Virus record (IMG/VR): IMGVR_UViG_3300025070_000126
Location: 1-33,822 of that record
Reading direction: 5' to 3' (one strand)
Origin: a virus
DNA length: 33,822 nt
The stretch's first letter is position 1; each line of letters starts with the position of its first letter. This document shows positions 33,003-33,822 of this stretch, in pieces. The notes under the pieces are model-generated. The model saw only the letters and a program-made list of their open reading frames with translations, was not told the DNA's origin and ran no database searches. A program made the translations under genes and the position numbers.

Positions 33003-33438
33003 CTATTTCACTTCCATTGGGTGCGGCCACCTCTTCGGTGGGGGCATCCGGCGTTTCTTCGGGGGCTACCTCTTCGGTAGGGCCGTCAGTCACACCCTCG
33101 TCGTCTTGGTTGAGTCGCAAAACTATCTCGGCTTTAGTGCCATAAACAGGCAAGCCTCGTTCTTTACATAGTTTTCGCAATTCAGCGACAGTAAGGGAAT
33201 CGTATTGTACTTCGTCAACGACGAAGGGGGATGGTGTTTCTTCTTGCACCAGTGGGTTAATTTCTTCTTCAATCACTTCAATGGGGTTGTTGAGGATGTC
33301 AGCAACAGCGGCGTGAATGGTGTGATTTGAAGCACAGTCAATATCCATCTCCACTAAGTCAAGACCGTTTGCCTTAATCACCCACTTGGCATATCCAACT
33401 GGTCCGAGGCGGCGGTATTTTTGTAGTGATTGCTTCAT
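32953..33438 (-). CDS. SAP-domain protein with acidic tail
   Basis: This 161-residue protein has a SAP motif at about 79-113 (YDSLTVAELRKLCKERGLPV, then YGTKAEIVLRLNQDD), a helix-extended loop-helix fold that usually binds DNA. The N-terminal part is small and partly basic (MKQSLQKYRRLGPVGYAKWV). The C-terminal 50 residues are very acidic with a TEEVAP repeat and end EQEPIIEE. A DNA-binding fold in the tail cluster, between tube and chaperones, is not usual. It may have been a tail or head completion gene that gained a SAP motif, or a protein that contacts DNA at tail joining. GAGGTGA lies five bases before the ATG at 33438. Confidence 0.72.
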   Translation of the reverse strand: MKQSLQKYRRLGPVGYAKWVIKANGLDLVEMDIDCASNHTIHAAVADILNNPIEVIEEEINPLVQEETPSPFVVDEVQYDSLTVAELRKLCKERGLPVYGTKAEIVLRLNQDDEGVTDGPTEEVAPEETPDAPTEEVAAPNGSEIDEQETSSDEQEPIIEE

Positions 33439-33442
33439 ATTT

Positions 33443-33449
33443 TCACCTC
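33443..33449 (-). promoter_or_regulatory. ribosome binding site GAGGTGA
   Basis: GAGGTGA lies five bases upstream of the SAP-gene ATG and overlaps the stop of the tail tube-like gene. It matches the anti-SD end of 16S rRNA perfectly and fixes this start. Confidence 0.75.
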
Positions 33450-33822
33450 AATACTTTGGTACTGCGTCACTTGCTATTACCTTAACAGACTTTGGCATAA
33501 TTTTCAATGTGGATTTTACTACACCTTTGTCTTCGGGGATTTGTAACGGTGCTTCGATAATGTAGTAATCATCAATCAGTAACACCATTTTTTCACCAGT
33601 AAGGTTCTTTTCAAATATAATACGGATTTGGTTGGTAGTAGAATTACCCTCACCATTGACACTAAACTCGGTTCCTGTACGCATTTTATGATAGAAAAGT
33701 GGGTCATCAACTGCAATTTCCATAGTCATTTCATACGAAGTTTGACCTTCAACCATGAGGTTTGCGTTTCTTGCACCAGCAAATGGCACTTGGTCGCCAT
33801 AAGCAGAAGTTGATTGATAATG
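33448..33822 (-). CDS. tail tube-like protein, C-terminal part (cut by window edge)
   Basis: The frame is open to the right edge (the extra codons read HYQSTSAYGDQ), so the GTG at 33789 is not the start and the gene continues beyond the window. About 124 residues are visible. They show alternating beta segments: TSYEMTMEIAVDDPLFYHKM, TNQIRIIFEKNL, EKMVLLIDDYYIIEAPLQIP, and a final strand TLKIMPKSVKVIASD. This beta-sandwich-like end, followed by chaperone and tape measure genes, fits a major tail tube protein. Sequence alone is not diagnostic, and a tail completion protein is an alternative. Confidence 0.5.
   Translation of the reverse strand, partial: HYQSTSAYGDQVPFAGARNANLMVEGQTSYEMTMEIAVDDPLFYHKMRTGTEFSVNGEGNSTTNQIRIIFEKNLTGEKMVLLIDDYYIIEAPLQIPEDKGVVKSTLKIMPKSVKVIASDAVPKY

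Noticed and set aside
33448-33789. GTG at 33789 as start of the tail tube-like gene
   Set aside because: The same frame stays open to the window edge, with plausible protein sequence before the GTG, so the gene is simply cut.
1-33822. tRNA genes, rRNA, attachment sites or insertion sequences
   Set aside because: I looked in gaps and at block edges and saw no cloverleaf-like segment, transposase motif or paired terminal repeats; gaps are too short to hold them.

Overview
The window looks like part of a head-tailed dsDNA virus (Caudoviricetes) that infects an archaeon, most likely a marine planktonic euryarchaeon. The best fit I can name is a magrovirus-like virus of Marine Group II/Poseidoniales, but that is inference from gene content; no search was run. 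Three things support it. The replication genes are archaeal in type: a primase with PriS-like and PriL-like halves, an ERCC4/XPF nuclease with HhH motifs, an MCM/AAA+-like ATPase and a group II chaperonin. The ribosome binding sites are GGTGAT/GAGGTGA. The other half of the window is a tail module. I see no rRNA, tRNA, CRISPR array, integrase or insertion sequence.

Region 1 (1-7505, + strand) is a tightly packed replication and nucleic-acid-processing operon, with most junctions overlapping or within a few bases. In order: the 3' end of an unidentified gene, a small MazG-like protein, a Cas4/RecB-like Fe-S nuclease, a hypothetical protein, a PriS-PriL fusion primase, a winged-helix protein, an ERCC4 nuclease, an MCM/AAA+-like helicase, a DnaQ-like 3'-5' exonuclease, a thermosome subunit and two tiny zinc-ribbon proteins. 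The first zinc-ribbon protein is only 38 codons. One internal TATA-like promoter candidate lies before the helicase.

Region 2 (7506-7570) is a short convergent junction with a T-rich tract that could end the + strand transcript.

Region 3 (7571-33822, - strand, read from high to low coordinates) is the tail module in classical order: end of a tail-tube-like protein (cut by the window edge), a SAP-domain protein, two tail assembly chaperone-like frames that look joined by a -1 frameshift at a six-G run, a short tape measure protein, a tail/baseplate protein, and a 6115-residue virion protein that alone fills 18.3 kb. After it come a small basic protein, an ADP-ribosyltransferase-like protein, a baseplate-hub-like protein, a tail-collar-like protein and a tail-fibre-like protein.

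Main points of interest: the giant protein has LamG/concanavalin-like domains at both ends and sits beside an unusually short tape measure; the two small proteins after it share an N-terminal peptide motif (TPxxxAxxxxKA) that could be a virion-targeting tag; the viral thermosome has Tyr where the family has Gly in its nucleotide-binding GDGTT loop; a very small overlapping zinc-ribbon gene follows the thermosome; and a 20-bp tandem duplication has rewritten the end of the ART-like gene.
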